From Polydactylus sextarius (taxonomy: Eukaryota; Chordata; Actinopteri; Polynemidae): a stretch of DNA of 64,000 bases. The number at the start of each line of letters is the position of its first letter. Position 1 is the first letter of the stretch. Both the position numbers and the translations under genes were made by a program. The stretch lies in contig CM028906.1 in the NCBI GenBank assembly GCA_016801845.1, positions 4,574,501 through 4,638,500 on the forward strand. The letters are read 5' to 3'. This document shows positions 45,335-58,389 of the stretch, one piece after another. The notes below the pieces were generated by a model that saw only the letters and a list, made by a program, of their open reading frames with translations, was not told the DNA's origin and searched no databases.

Positions 45335-48300
45335 GCACGCACGCACACACCACCAAAGTAATACTACAAGGTTAGCACACTGAAGTCTAGTTAAAGCCGC
45401 AAACAGCGTTTGTGCACAGGGAAGTTAATAGGTCTTCACACCTGGATGGAGTGTGAATGATTCGCTCTCATCTAATATTTGTGCTGCTTAAGGTTTGAGC
45501 ATTAAAATAAAATATTTTCCTTTTTAATGAGATGCGTTTCACATCTGAACATTTTTTTTTTAATTATTTTTTGGGCATTTTTTGCTTTTAATCAGAGACA
45601 GTGTAGAGATACAGGAAACAGGGAGGAGAGTGGGGGAAGGACACGCAGGAAAGGTTGACTCGGTCGGGATTCAAACCGGCAAATAACTGCACGTCACATA
45701 CGCCAGCGTGGTACACCTTAGCCACTCAGCCATCCAAGCGCCCCTCAGCTAAACATTTCTAAATGTCAGTGGACAAAAACTGAAGGGCACACTCACTGTC
45801 TCAGCAGCCATCAGAGCGTCCAGCTCCTGGGTCCAACCAAGGGCATCAACCAGGGCCTGCACGCCGCTGACCACGTCGCCCAGCTGTGTGACATCTTGAG
45901 GCTGGCGTCTCCAGGCAAATGGCCCCACCAAGTCCCTGTTGATGAGCAGACGGGGAACTGAGCTGCGTACAGCTCCTGCCAAGCTGGCGAAGGGCTCCAC
46001 CTGCAGGGTAAAAGAGTGAACAGCAGCTTAAAGCTCAGTGGCAGCAAGTTAAAAAGATTGTCTGGAGTCAACTGAACGCAGGGTCTTTTCACCATGGCGA
46101 GTCCCAACCTCTTCCGGTCATCTTCATGTTGTGGGAAGTCCGTAGTAAAGTACATTATTAAAAGCAATCCAAAGGAGGAGTCCCAGGAAGATTAGATCCA
46201 AAAATGCACGTATACTTCACAGTTTGTAGCAGTTTGGGAAAATGTCAGTTAATAATTGTTTGTAAAAACTTTGAAAATAGCAACATACAACACAATGATC
46301 TATATGGTAATAGGCATTTGGCATTTGGTAATCAACTTGAATACATTTTTCCACAACATGGAGGTGATCAGAAGATGTCGGGTAAGTCTTGTAAAACTGT
46401 CTTAATAATAATAAACCCTTGGTACACAAGAGACCCTATTCAAGCTACTGCTGAAGTGGAGCTTTATTTTAAGCTTTATTAGTAGGTTAAAAATGGGTTT
46501 GGATATATTTGTTGACGGCCCCAGCATTTCCATAGTTAGCCATTTAGCTGTGAAAACAAAAGACAGTCAAACTTGAAAATCCTTCATCCAACGTAAAATA
46601 GCTCTTGAGGGATTGTTCGAATTGTATGCGCGGTGAAATAGACCCTGGGTTCAGGCGACTTCAGACTATCACTTTTATATTACTATCACTATTACTATCA
46701 CTGTTACTGTAACCACTTTTTACTACCATCTGTGTTTCAGTTGTGGGTTTGTTGTTGCTCTTTAATTGACTAATAAAAATTGAGTATTGTCTAATAACAA
46801 CACAACTGTTTTAAAGTGACTTGAATGGAAACACATTAATCTACAAGATAAGATTGTTTTATCCTAAAGGATTTACTGATTAAAAATAAAACCTGAAGTG
46901 GTGTCTGTCAGCGTCTCATCATGTTTCCTTATGTCATGATGTTGGGAGCAGGTTCTCACCTCCAATGACGTGCCCATGATGATCAGGAGATCTGCCATCG
47001 GGAAATCTGTGAGGTATTTGAAGAAGTGCCGTGGAAGCTCCTCTCCGAAAAACACAATGTCAGGCTTTACCACGCCCTTACAGGTGGGACACTTAGGAAC
47101 CACCCCCTTCATCACATCTGGCTGATGACATGTGGAGACAAAATAAAATTATTACCTCTTAGGTCAATATTTTCCTATATGAAAATTAAAATCAAAACTA
47201 AATGAATCTAAAGATCACTGAGGAGGTTCTGTGAGTAATGTAGGTGTTTGATTAGTAAACACATGGTTTGAGGAAGTTTTGGTGTTCATTTAGAGGGTTA
47301 TAGTGGCTTTGATGATGGTGGTAGAGAACACAAAACACATCACCACAAAATCTATGTTTGTTGGTGTTTCATTTTACTCACTAGAAACCTCCTAAAGGAA
47401 TACTAGCACCTTGTTAAAGACCAGTAAAAGCTCCAAGACTCCCTGAACCTGCTATTGGACCTCTATGTAACGTTGTCATTGACCAATCATCAGATCATCT
47501 TTAACCACTGTTAAAAACACTTAAAGTACTCTGTGATCCAAAGGGAACTGTACAACATCTTCATTAACCACCAGGACCTCCAGAAACTCCCAATAGACTA
47601 GCAGGACCTCTTAGAGGAAGACCTTAAAACTAGTAAAATAAGTTTTAGTAGTCGATGAGAAAGTTCAAATAAGTTTAACCGGTCCTTCAAGAGGTCCTAG
47701 TAATTCTCAAGAAGTTTCTAGTCTTTAGGGGAATGTAGGGGTTTTATGGGAGGCAGAGTTGATGTCTGTGTTTTGACTCACACGTAGGTCTTTGCCCTCG
47801 TAGTTCCTCAGGCAGACCGTGCAAGTGGCTGTAGAGAACGTGCCGTGAGCCTCGACCAGCATCTCCGGAGGAATCCCTGCCACTTGATAAAGACACAAGA
47901 AAACAATAATGAGTTTAAAATGACCTCAAAATGTCACTGATGGACATGACTACAAAGGTACACGAACACACATCTTTCCAGGCCGTCGATGTTCTGCGTG
48001 TACATCCTGAGCAGCTGACCCTTCTCATGGAGCAGACGTACAAAGTAGTGCGTCAGATTGGGCTGGTAGTTTCCTGGATACAGCTCTTTGGCCAGGGCGA
48101 AGAAGGGATTAGGGTTTCGATGGAAAAAGCCAATCTCAAATATGGCTTCAGCGTATGGCAGGTCATACTGCTGCAGGTTGTCATAGAGACCGCTGCCTGG
48201 AGACCTGCGGATCCAGAACATCCCTGATGTTTACAGAAGGTTTTTAGAAACTCAAAATAATGCCAAGGCAGGAATGACAGCTAATCGTTACCTGAAATCT

Positions 48301-49436
48301 GGGATGCCACTGGGTGTGCTGATTCCAGCTCCAGCCATCACCACCACCCTCTTGTGCTGTCGCTCTCTGATGTTTTTGGCGATGTCCTGCAGGGTCTGCT
48401 GCTCGGCCGCCGTGCCGCCTCCTCGGGAGAAAAGTCCTCGAGTTCCATCCCACCACAAAGACTTGGTCTGTCTGTGAAGACACAAAGTTACACGGAGGGA
48501 GTTAGTTTGTGCTGTGGGAGCACAGGTTGTCATTGTTTGTTGAGTAAACAACTTAAAATTAATGTTTTCAGCTTTTTACATGTGAATGTTTATTGTTTCT
48601 TTCATTTTAATGTAAAATGACAATCTCTGACTTTATTGGCTTTTGCTCAGACAAAAAGAGATCTTCGATGATGTCACAAATATCTTCATATTTGATACAC
48701 TTTTCCAACAAAATGTCATAAAATTCAGTGGTTGAAGCCTTTCTTATGTGTCAAATTGCTGAATTCCTAAATATACATTATTGTAAAATGAATATCTTAG
48801 TAATGTGGCCGGATGATCAGACAAAACATGACCACAAGGTCACTGTGACGTTAACATTTTCTGCAATTTTCTGTCACTTTATGGACCAAAGGAATAACTG
48901 ATTGTTTTAGAAAATAAGTGATGGATTATTGACTTGTTCTGTCTATAAAACTCCACAAGATGTATGCTATGTTTAAACTGCAAAAGTTTCCATTTCAGAG
49001 GCTGGAACCAGATCATTTTTGCACTTTTGTTTTAAAATGCTTCAATGACTAATCAACAAATGCTGGTTAACCTCCCCTCCTGTTCTCCAGTGAATCTGCT
49101 GTGCATGCAGCAGTGTGTAAAACACACAAACCTGTCTATCCTGTATGTGACCCTGCAGCAAGACGTGAACCTGAACAGACCGTACTGAGTGTGAAGTACC
49201 TGATCAGAGCTGCTGCCACTGCACCCTCAGCTGGACACAGACTCCGCTGACTAAACCCTGTAATAAAATAATAATAAAGAAAATGTGTATCACATTAAAC
49301 AACCATGCGTCCTGTTACACCTGTATGTGTACTGACCGTGTGCAGAGAGCGACCTGCTCCTTCTTGGCACCAGGCTGCGATATAAACAACAAACTCTGAC
49401 AGGAGCCATTACAGACGAACTTACTAAAGAAGCCAT
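45033..49436 (-). CDS. sirt3: NAD-dependent deacetylase sirtuin-3, mitochondrial (8 exons)
   Basis: Minus-strand exons: 49436-49337, 49257-49200, 48471-48292, 48204-47972, 47882-47782, 47121-46960, 46000-45797, 45053-45033; 1059 nt, 352 aa, phases consistent. The first 35 residues are rich in Arg and Ser with no acidic residue (LYRSLVPRRSRSLSAHG), a typical mitochondrial targeting sequence. The class I sirtuin core follows: GAGISTPSGIPDF (100-112) for NAD binding, TQNIDGLER (182-190), catalytic H203 in VEAHGTF, zinc cysteines C211, C214, C235 and C238, then DIVFFGE and MGTSLEVEPFASL. It removes acetyl groups from matrix enzymes. The last exon encodes only six residues and the stop. SIRT2 shares the core, but the targeting peptide and the psmd13 neighbour favour SIRT3. 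An in-frame second Met (residue 10) is an alternative start. Confidence 0.95.
45272..45350. repeat. (TA)n-(CA)n compound microsatellite in sirt3 intron 7
   Basis: About 50 bases of TA alternation run into ACACACAC and ACGCACGC units. It lies in the intron before the tiny last exon of sirt3. Confidence 0.95.
45550..45744 (-). mobile_element. tRNA-derived SINE, copy 3, in sirt3 intron 7
   Basis: This is the best-preserved copy. On the minus strand it starts GGGGCGCTTGGATGGCTGAG, with box A TGGCTGAGTGG, box B GGTTTGAATCC, the body CTGTATCTCTACACTGTCTC followed by GATTAAAAGCAA, and an A-rich tail. The head looks derived from a tRNA with a long variable arm. It lies just downstream of exon 7 of sirt3, in sense orientation. 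Confidence 0.85.
47380..47720. repeat. Degenerate repeat block in sirt3 intron 5
   Basis: Short, variably spaced recurrences of CCAGNAGGACCTC, AGAACTCC/AAACTCCC and AAGAGGTCCTAG fill about 340 bases of the 660-base intron between exons 5 and 6. It looks like an old minisatellite. Repeat boundaries cannot be fixed by eye. Confidence 0.4.
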
Positions 49437-50147
49437 GACACCACAACTAAAACCAAACACGACCCGTTGGCGAATTTCTACATTTAATATATGATAAAAT
49501 GTGCAATAATGTCCTCTGACCTTCTTATGCTGCACCACAATAACAAACACAACCTAACTTTAGCTACAATAACAGTCGGTCGTTCACTACCGACCTACAC
49601 CGCTTATTTTCTTTGATTATCCGTCGTTATATATTTTTTGGAGAATTTCCACAGGAAGATAAAATAAGTCTATGAGCACGAAGAAATCAACTTTACTGAA
49701 ACATAATCTTAGCTAGCTTTGGAAACACCGCATCCTACATTTCCCGTGAAGCCACATAGCCTCACAGCTTGTGCTGCGTTTTTCATAATTGTTAAATCGT
49801 AAATATGAAGAGCGTAGTGTGAAAACATTGAAAATCCGTCCACGCCTTTTAAATTCGAGTCGGGTGGGTTTTTTCTTTTCTCTGTGAAAAACTATTAAAC
49901 TTACCCAATAAATCTAAATAATTTATTTGAGACTTTTTATTTGCTTTGATTACAATAAGGTAAAGCGGCGTCGTTCACATTCTTCCCATTTTATCGGTGG
50001 TACATGAAAGCAGCAACTCCGCCTTCACTTCCCATCAGCCTTAGCGGCTAGTAGACGCACAGACGCGCAGACCTAGTAGCTATTTGACGTTAGCCGAAAA
50101 ACCCAACAAGACTTCTTCAGTCCTGGATAAAAAATATCTTCGCTACC
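49437..50147. promoter_or_regulatory. Bidirectional promoter between sirt3 and psmd13
   Basis: Only 711 bases separate the two start codons, so both 5' UTRs and both promoters must fit here unless they overlap the genes. There is no TATA box at a sensible position on either side. The psmd13 side is CpG-richer, with ETS-like CACTTCCC near 50027. On the sirt3 side CTACATTTCCCGTGAAGC near 49735 resembles a ZNF143-type element. The human SIRT3 and PSMD13 genes are known to be head-to-head with a shared promoter. Exact transcription starts are not visible. Confidence 0.75.
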
Positions 50148-53100
50148 ATGAAAGATGTTAGCGGGTACCTTAAACAACAGCAGAGCAACAGCTCCACGCC
50201 GGAGATGGCGGCGGAGTGGCACAGTCTGGAAGATTTGTACAACAAAAGGTAAATAAAACAGTCGGCTAGCCAATGTTTCAATGCTGTGCTAGGCTAGGCT
50301 AGCTAACTTTAGCTCGCTCATTCATTGGAAATGCTAGCTGAGTCATGCACAGAGCTAACGCTAAAACTAAGGCTAAAACCGGAGCAGGAGTTCGGCGTCC
50401 CATTCTGGATATCTATATATTTATGGTCATAGGTGTTATCTTATAAATTACTTTCCAAATATATAGCCCACCGGATATTTATGCCTGTCATTCGTTTTCC
50501 TGCGGTGTTTGTACAAAACTTCAGCTCTTTATGCTGTTTTTCTTAAGCTAACATAAAGCTACAAAGTGTCAAATGTCAGTTTTCTCTATAAAAACCAAAT
50601 GTTAATCATCTAATACTTGTCTTCAACATGTAAAATACAAAATGCTGAGGTTGGACTATCAATATAAACATTTTTTAAGATATACACTTTTTCACTTGTT
50701 TTCACAGCTGGTCACTAACTTAGGTTTTTTTTTTTTTTTATCATTGTACAGTGGCATAGTAAAAGGCAGTATCTGACATTTTAATTTGATTTGTACTGTA
50801 AAAAAAATCAGAATACTATCTGATAATGTAAACAATTTTGTATAATAGGCATACAGGCGTATAAACAAGTCATAACAAGCCAACAGTAACTAATAACGGG
50901 TAGACTAATGAAGATTAAGATTAAATTATTAGGTGTCTTTGGGATTGATATAGATAAGGAGGTGACTGACTTTGACACTGTTTTTATTGGCAGGTTGTGG
51001 CACCAGTTGACTCTGAAGCTGACAGACTTTGTTAAAGATCCCTGCTTCAAAACAGGAGATGGCCTCATACAGGTAACAGCACTATACTTAGTCTGAGCGT
51101 GGATGAAAAAATAACATCAAATTACAAGTACTGTTAATGTTCGACACATTTCTGTCCTCTCCACATGTTTCTTGTGATCTGTGATGGATTTATTTTCTTC
51201 TTCCAGCTCTATGAAAACTTCCTCAGCGACTTCGAACACAGGTTAAGTTCCTCAGCCTTGTTTAAGTTACGACAGAAGCTGTGTTTAAGAGGTTTTTGCT
51301 GGTGGTTTTTATGCTAATATAATATTTTTTTCTCCCTGAACAGAATCAATCCATTGTCACTGGTGGAGATTATACTGTACGTTGCCAGACAGATGCCAGG
51401 TAAAGACAACACGATGGAGGGGAGAACGATTCTCTGCAGAATATTTTTTGGTATAGTGTTTAAGAGAATGTTCTGTTGTTTTCAGATCCTAAAGACGCCA
51501 TTACATTTCTGGAGAAGACCAAGGAAAAGGTAGCATGACATGATAAACCATCATCACAGGAATTATAAATTATAATTTTTCTAAACCATAATACGATTAA
51601 ACTTAAACTCATCTCTATGTCTGGTGCAGGTAAAGAGCAGTGAAGAGGCCGTCATTCTCTGCAAGACGTCCATCGGCAGCCTGAAACTGGAGATCAACGA
51701 CCTTCCTGCCACAAAAGTGCGAAACAACCCTCAACAAAATCCCACCAGTCTTATAGTACATGAACAAAGAAAAAAAAACATCTATGCTCTCCACTAAATT
51801 TCCGCTCTGTTGTATAGAAAATCATTGAAGAGGTAGAAGAGATGCTGAACAACTTGCCCGGGGTGACATCAGTTCATGGCCGGTTTTATGACCTCTCCAG
51901 CAAATATTACCGCATCATCGGGAACCACGCCTCCTACTACAAGGATGCGCTGCGCTACCTCGGATGTGTGGACATTAAAGATCTTCCAGGTGAGTAAAGA
52001 CACAACTGTGGAAACAAACTTTTCTATCGGAATGAAAAGCTGAACAACCAATTGTTTGTTAACTCTACAGAGACAGAGAAGCAGGAGAGGGCATTCACAC
52101 TTGGACTGGCTGGACTCCTTGGAGAAGGAGTTTATAATTTCGGAGAGCTGGTGAGTTTCTCACGGTCTTACTTTTGTTTTGTGAAAAATGCTCATCCTTC
52201 AATGTGTTACCAACCATGTCTACTGTCTTTGTCTCTCACCAGCTTATGCACCCGGTGCTGGAGTCTCTGAGGAACACAGACAAACAGTGGCTCATCGATA
52301 CACTTTACGCCTTCAACGGCGGCAACGTGGAGAAATTCCAGGGCTTCAAGTCTGCGTGGGGCCAGCAGGTAACTGACATATAGGTTTTATTTGTTTGTTG
52401 TGGCTACATTGTGGACAACTCACTGACAAGTGTGACAGCGTTGGTATCATCATTATTTTTTTTTACAAAATTTAACTACTACTAAATTTAATTACATGTT
52501 ATCAGTTTGTAAAACATGTAGACAGGTGAGTTTTTCCCAGTTGGTGCATGAAACAAAACATAAATAAAAAATATAACACAAGGTAACAGACACTATTATA
52601 CATTTTTAGGTGATGTGTTTTTATACTTCAACCAAAAAGCAAGCCTCCCCATTCAAGATCGTAATGTTTACACGTCAAAGTTGACCTGGTAACTGATTCA
52701 TTATCGTCTCTGACTTGTTTCCAGCCCGACCTGGCAGCTCATGAAGCTAAACTGATGCAGAAGATCCAGCTGCTCTGCGTCATGGAGGTGAGGTGTTTCA
52801 TTTTAAACGCAACTCTCTTATTGCTTTCCTCATATGTTCTTTTTTTTCTTTTTCCATTTGAACTCATTTAAAGGAAGACGATGCTTTTGTTTCCTCGCAT
52901 GGAACAAAAATTAAACCAAATTATACTGGATTTGAGTGCTGCCATGTTGTGTATATCAAGAGTCTGCACTTTGTATATAATTTACATCTGTGTCTCAAAT
53001 CGAGGGCTGGATTTGTTCACTACTTGTCCAGAGCTGTAATAATGAATATGTTTATGTCATCTGCATTTTATAAAATGTTCTCTGAAGTCTTTCTTGTAAC

Positions 53101-54165
53101 GGGTCAAACTTTTATTCCATGTTGTTGTTGAGGACAGGACAGGATAAATACACTAGGGACATAAACAACATAAATGGGAAATGCTCCATATGTTAAAGTG
53201 TCTCATAGTTTGGCCATGTCTGCCAGACTTTCACTGACTGGGTCTTTTGACGAATCCTTCTGCGTCCTTCTGGTTTGTGACTTTACACTAACAAAATATT
53301 TAACGCTGCCTTTTTAAATATTCTTAATTTAGTAAGAATCGCAGGTATTAGTGAGATGTCATGATTTATGGTGAATTATAAGTCTTCACCTGTTTGACAA
53401 GGAGTCCCACAGTGACATCTACTGCTTTGACATGGGAGCAACCTCAAACAGTTTCAGAGTAAACAAAGATTGTAGACGGCAACAAACCTGTACTTTCCTT
53501 CAGAAATTGCCTTCTGGCTGTTTTCTGCTTGGTATGAGACACACATGTCTGATTTAAACATGAAGATATTAAATTACTGTTATGTCTCCTCTCCCCAGAT
53601 GACTTTCACCCGCCCGGCAAATCACAGACAGCTGACCTTCACTGAGATCGCTCAGAGTGCCAAAATCCCTGTTAATGAGGTCAGTTTGATGACGAGTGTG
53701 TTTAATCAGTGCGACAATAACTGTCAGTAAAATTCATCCTGGTGGTGATTATTGTGATGGACTTGGATTAGCAGATGGTTTGTCAGCTTTAACTTTACAT
53801 TTTATTTTGGGAAACTGCCTCTAAGTTTTTGTTGTTCATCCTCTGTGCGATCGCCCCCTGCAGGTGGAGCTGCTGGTGATGAAGGCTCTGTCCGTGGGTC
53901 TGATCAAAGGAAACATTGATGAGGTGGACCAGAAGGTGCAGATGACCTGGGTACAGCCCAGAGTCCTGGACCTGCAGCAGGTTTGTGCCCGTACAGTTAA
54001 AATCCAACAAGTGAGCGTGAATAGTTTCAACCTGCTGTTTTAATTCTCACTCATTAATCACGGTTTCAGATCAAAGGTATGAAAGAGCGGCTGGACTTCT
54101 GGTGCGGTGATGTGAAGAACATGGCGATGCTGGTGGAGCAGCAGGCTCACGACATCCTCACCTAA
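50148..54165 (+). CDS. psmd13: 26S proteasome non-ATPase regulatory subunit 13 (Rpn9), 13 exons
   Basis: Exons: 50148-50248, 50994-51072, 51207-51241, 51344-51399, 51486-51529, 51630-51716, 51818-51989, 52071-52150, 52243-52368, 52725-52787, 53599-53679, 53864-53980, 54070-54165. All phases match: 1137 nt, 378 aa, against about 376 in human. The protein has an N-terminal helical-repeat region (for example LWHQLTLKLTDFVKD) and a C-terminal PCI domain. Its winged helix is in exons 11-12 (FTEIAQSAKIPVNEVELLVM and LSVGLIKGNIDEVDQKVQ), followed by the helix VKNMAMLVEQQAHDILT that joins the lid helical bundle. It is a scaffold subunit of the 19S lid, needed for lid assembly, and has no enzymatic motif. 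The start ATG has A at -3. Nothing about it looks broken. Confidence 0.98.
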
Positions 54166-54292
54166 ACAAGACTCCCACTCCAGAGGGGAAACCACACCCT
54201 CTGTCCTCCCACAGATTTCTGTTTTGTATTGTTTTTCTTTGTTACTGTCACTGTTCATTACCAACCTGTAAATTACACTGTGGTATTTTACA

Positions 54293-54298
54293 AATAAA
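54293..54298 (+). promoter_or_regulatory. psmd13: Poly(A) signal of psmd13
   Basis: AATAAA, 128 bases after the stop codon, is followed by TTGCAATGTCATCGTC. A second copy lies at about 54354-54359. A short 3' UTR is usual for a housekeeping gene. Confidence 0.75.
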
Positions 54299-56599
54299 CA
54301 ATCGGTTGCAATGTCATCGTCACCTCATGGACTGAAATGTTCTTTAAAACGTGAATAAAAATCTCTACACAAACATCAACAATCAATGCCAGTTATCTGT
54401 AAACACGTAGACATTTTAAAAGCCTGTGCTCGGAGAGGACGTCAGGGAATTGCAAACTACAAGTTGAGCTATATGTTGTTTTTTGTTACTATTGCTACAT
54501 AGCTAACATTAGCAAACAATGCTAATGTCAATGCTTGTTATGCATTTCTATCACTTGTTTTCTTCAAATAAACTTAGCACGCTAACCAGGTAGCCCAGGT
54601 TGCTGTTATTGTTAATGTCTGCTGTGAAGTAACAGCAAAAGCTTTTAATAGCGTCTCTAAACTTTGAGAGGACAGACAGACCAACACACAGACATTGTCA
54701 TAGCTAGAGACATATAGCTAGCATGCTTAAATATGCCACTGTTATGTTCTTATCACAAAGAGAATAACATCTGAAAACAATTAACATACTTCTGCGAATT
54801 TTGGACACTACCCAGCCCTAACACTGTACAATATACCGTGTGACTGTCAGTCTCTGTCACACCACTAGACACAGTAAACTGACAAATCAGCAACAACATG
54901 CATGACGACCGGTGATACCTCTTATCAAAATGGCTGAAACCTCTTCATTACACTTCCACAGTCCAGCTCATTTTATAGAAATAAATGTGGAACATAACAA
55001 AAAAGCTTGTCACTTTGTAATTACAGTTAAAAGTTAGTGAGAACTTATTTATTCTGAAGTGTTTCACTGAAATATTTTTCTTTTACCAGTTATATAAATC
55101 TAGCTGCTTTGTGTCTTTAAGTGTTTTCATGTCTTGTTTCTTTACAGTGCCACACTTTAATCTGATCCTGTAGTAATTTTACTTAACAGGATTTTACATG
55201 TAAACTTTCAAGTTTACATGTTGAGCTTATGAAATGTGAAATCATTCAATAATATATGAAAGACACAAGAGGGTTCTCACTGCTCACATGTTAAATCTGA
55301 ACACAAATCTGAAATCTTAAACAAAGTCATGCTTACTAATGTTCATGTTTTTTTTAATAACAAGGTCTATAAATCAGGTCCATAAATCAATAAATGGAGC
55401 ATTAAAATGTTTCATTATTGATTCATCTGATTTTCTTTTTTTTTTTTTTTTTTTTTTGAAGGATCACGATGTTTCACACAGATGCTGTGACTCGTGCTCA
55501 GTGTGACGGTGGAACACGTCAAGTGTTTCCACACTGAATCTATTTCACTACAGCTTCTCTCCTCATTCTCACAGTGGTTTCTGCCGCCTCTCTCTCTCTT
55601 AAAACTAAACAAATCCACCACATCATAATAAAATAAAAGGTTTTTGAGGCTTTGCTGAATTTGTCAGTGCTGGAAATGTGATTTTTGTTTGGAGGCACAA
55701 GCCAATTTATTTTCTTTTTCTTTTTTTTTAAAAAAAAAATGAATTTATTTGTGTCTAATTTTACTAATTTGGTGTACATGTTTCTCATTTCATATCACTT
55801 TTGTTTGTTTCATTTGTTTTGTGATTATTTTCATGTATTTTCTGTCAATATTTACATCTATTTTTACTCTTTCTAAGACTCTTCAGAGTGATTTGTATTT
55901 TGTTATGAAGCACACAGCGGATGGTTCATGGTTATTTTGTGTGGAATCACACAGATTGTGTCTGTGTTTTTGCTTCTTTTGTGTTTAATTTCATTCATTT
56001 TAAGTCTCTGTGGTATTTTTACTTCCTCACTTTTATTTACTTATTCTTATTGTTAGGCCTGTTGTCTTTATGGTCGCTTTGCAGGTCTTTGACTTTCCAG
56101 CAGGAAATATCACACTTCACACAGAGCTGCTGGCCCAGTGGCCCGAGGGTCAGGGGAGACCCCTGTAATCTAATTTAAACATCATCGTCTGCAGACAGCT
56201 GCTATTTACCATGTTGTCTTCACCCTGTGGTGCAGAGCAGGTCCATTAAACAACCTGAAGAGATTTTATCTGGCTCATTTGAGTCTTTTTGACAGTAAAT
56301 GCCGCTCTGTTTATTCTCAAAGAAAAGAGAGAAAGGAGCTTTATGTGTTTTGTGTGTATTATCATTCTGCCTCACTGGAAAAACTGGGTAAAGTTCATGA
56401 TGTAGAAGCATATCAGTCCGACAGAAAAATATGTATATGATAGAATAAATTAAATTTTAGACCCTTAAACATTGTCCAGAAAGATGAAATGATAAAGACA
56501 TCAATAAACCTAAATATGACAAAGACAACTATGATTTCTGTAATTAGTTATGGTCCATGGTCCATGTCCTAACATGTCCGGCTAATATGGGGTGGTGGG

Positions 56600-56690
56600 G
56601 TTTATGACCTATACTGAAGTCAGCCACCAGGGGTGATGTAGATGTTTTTTAGGGGTTGTAATATCCCCCAGATTTATATACAGTCTGTGG
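56600..56690. repeat. Interspersed repeat fragment
   Basis: AGTCAGCCACCAGGGGTGAT, then GATGTTTTTTAGGGGTTGTA, then TTTATATACAGTCTGTGGG, resembles a short repeat common in percomorph fish that ends in TTTATATACAGTCTATGG. It is non-coding. The assignment is from memory of the motif. Confidence 0.45.
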
Positions 56691-58389
56691 GACTTATGTT
56701 CCACACTTGTCACCAGGAGGCAGTAAATATATTTTCCAAGATGTTGTTATGAAGCAAAAAACACAACAGAAAGAGACTGTGAGAACACACTTCCTGTAAA
56801 AGATATTTGTATAGAAGTGCTTTGTCTGTGTGTGTGTGAGTAGAAATGTGCAACTGATGTCTCAGTAATGAAACCGGTCCCCGGGGCGCAGGTGGCCGAC
56901 CGGTCTGTGCCGAGTTTTTATCAACCTTTGGTCTCTGCACCTGTCAGCCTGAGCTCAGGTTTACAACATCACACAGGTATTTTCATCTCTTCATGTCACT
57001 CTGCTGATCACTGTTACATTTAATCCACAAACCTGTTTCTTCACAGATAATCCCACAATAAAAATAATAGAGACATTTAAATACAAGCATATCTTATTTA
57101 AATTATATATTTACTTAATTCATATTCATATATATATATATATTAGTAATTGTAAGAGAGAAGGAAAATAATGAGATAATCATGCAATAATAAATTTAAA
57201 ATTAAATAATAAAAATATAACACATTTATATAATTATATAATATAAATGAAATACATTGGTTAAAGAGATCTTGTGTAAGATTTTCTCCCATCTAGCTGT
57301 GAGGTCATATACTGTAGCCAAATGAATAGTATTCTTTGGCCCCTTCTACTGTAGCCAAGAATAGATAATGTCCTTCAACACAACTTCTACCAGTATTTTC
57401 TCAGTCGATGAGGTTAGTTTTGTAAAATAGTTATTGTTTCATTTAGTCATTTAGTCCAACAAGATGTCATATATGTCCATTACAAGATAGTTTGTAATAT
57501 TTGTCACTTATGTGCTATTTTGATAACGATACATATCAATGCTTACATCAGCTAGCAACTTTGAAAATGAATACAAGCTAAGCGCAAAATGGCAGTGCGC
57601 CTTCTAATCCATGTTGAGAGTCTGACATAAATATTAGATGAATCGACCACTGGTCGCACCGCACTGAACATAAAAATGCAAAAGGCGGAGCTGAATTTAA
57701 CTTGGGTTGTCCTCTGTCGGGGCCTGTAGTTTCAATATGGCAGCGCAACATGGCAACCACCACTGAGCTCATCAACCCTCTGTGTATATAAATGGCAAAT
57801 TACACCCCCCCCACCCCACCACCACCACCACCTCCACACACACACATTAACAGATGAGACATGATCCAAAGTGAACACATCAGATAAATATTTCTGTCAG
57901 TTTAGGTTGTTATCACACTGTGTTTTTTCAAGTCTTTTAATTAGTCATTTCATGTTAAAACCAGACGTGATTGACAGGCGAGTTAGACACACGGTGGCTA
58001 AGGTGGGATTTGGCTCCATTTCACAATCACGACTGATTAGGCTGTGGTGCTCGTATCCAGAATATTTTGGCTTTGGGTTTGGAAGGCAATGGAGGCCATC
58101 TTTAGATACAGTCACTGGTTCTTACACATTAAAGGAGGTTGGACTTGGACAGTCATTCAGCAGCTGAAATGTTTGAATTTTGAGACATTCAGACTTTCAG
58201 AGTTATTAGACGCCAAATAAATACATAAATTATGCAGATTTATCCTCTCAGGTTTTCTGTTCACCATAAGTTCCAACAGATGGTGTTCAATAACATAACG
58301 ATTTCCAATCTAATCAGGCTTCTGTTATTGATTAGAAAAATATTAACCATGTGACTGCTGTCAGGATGAAGCTCTAAAACCTGCTTGTA

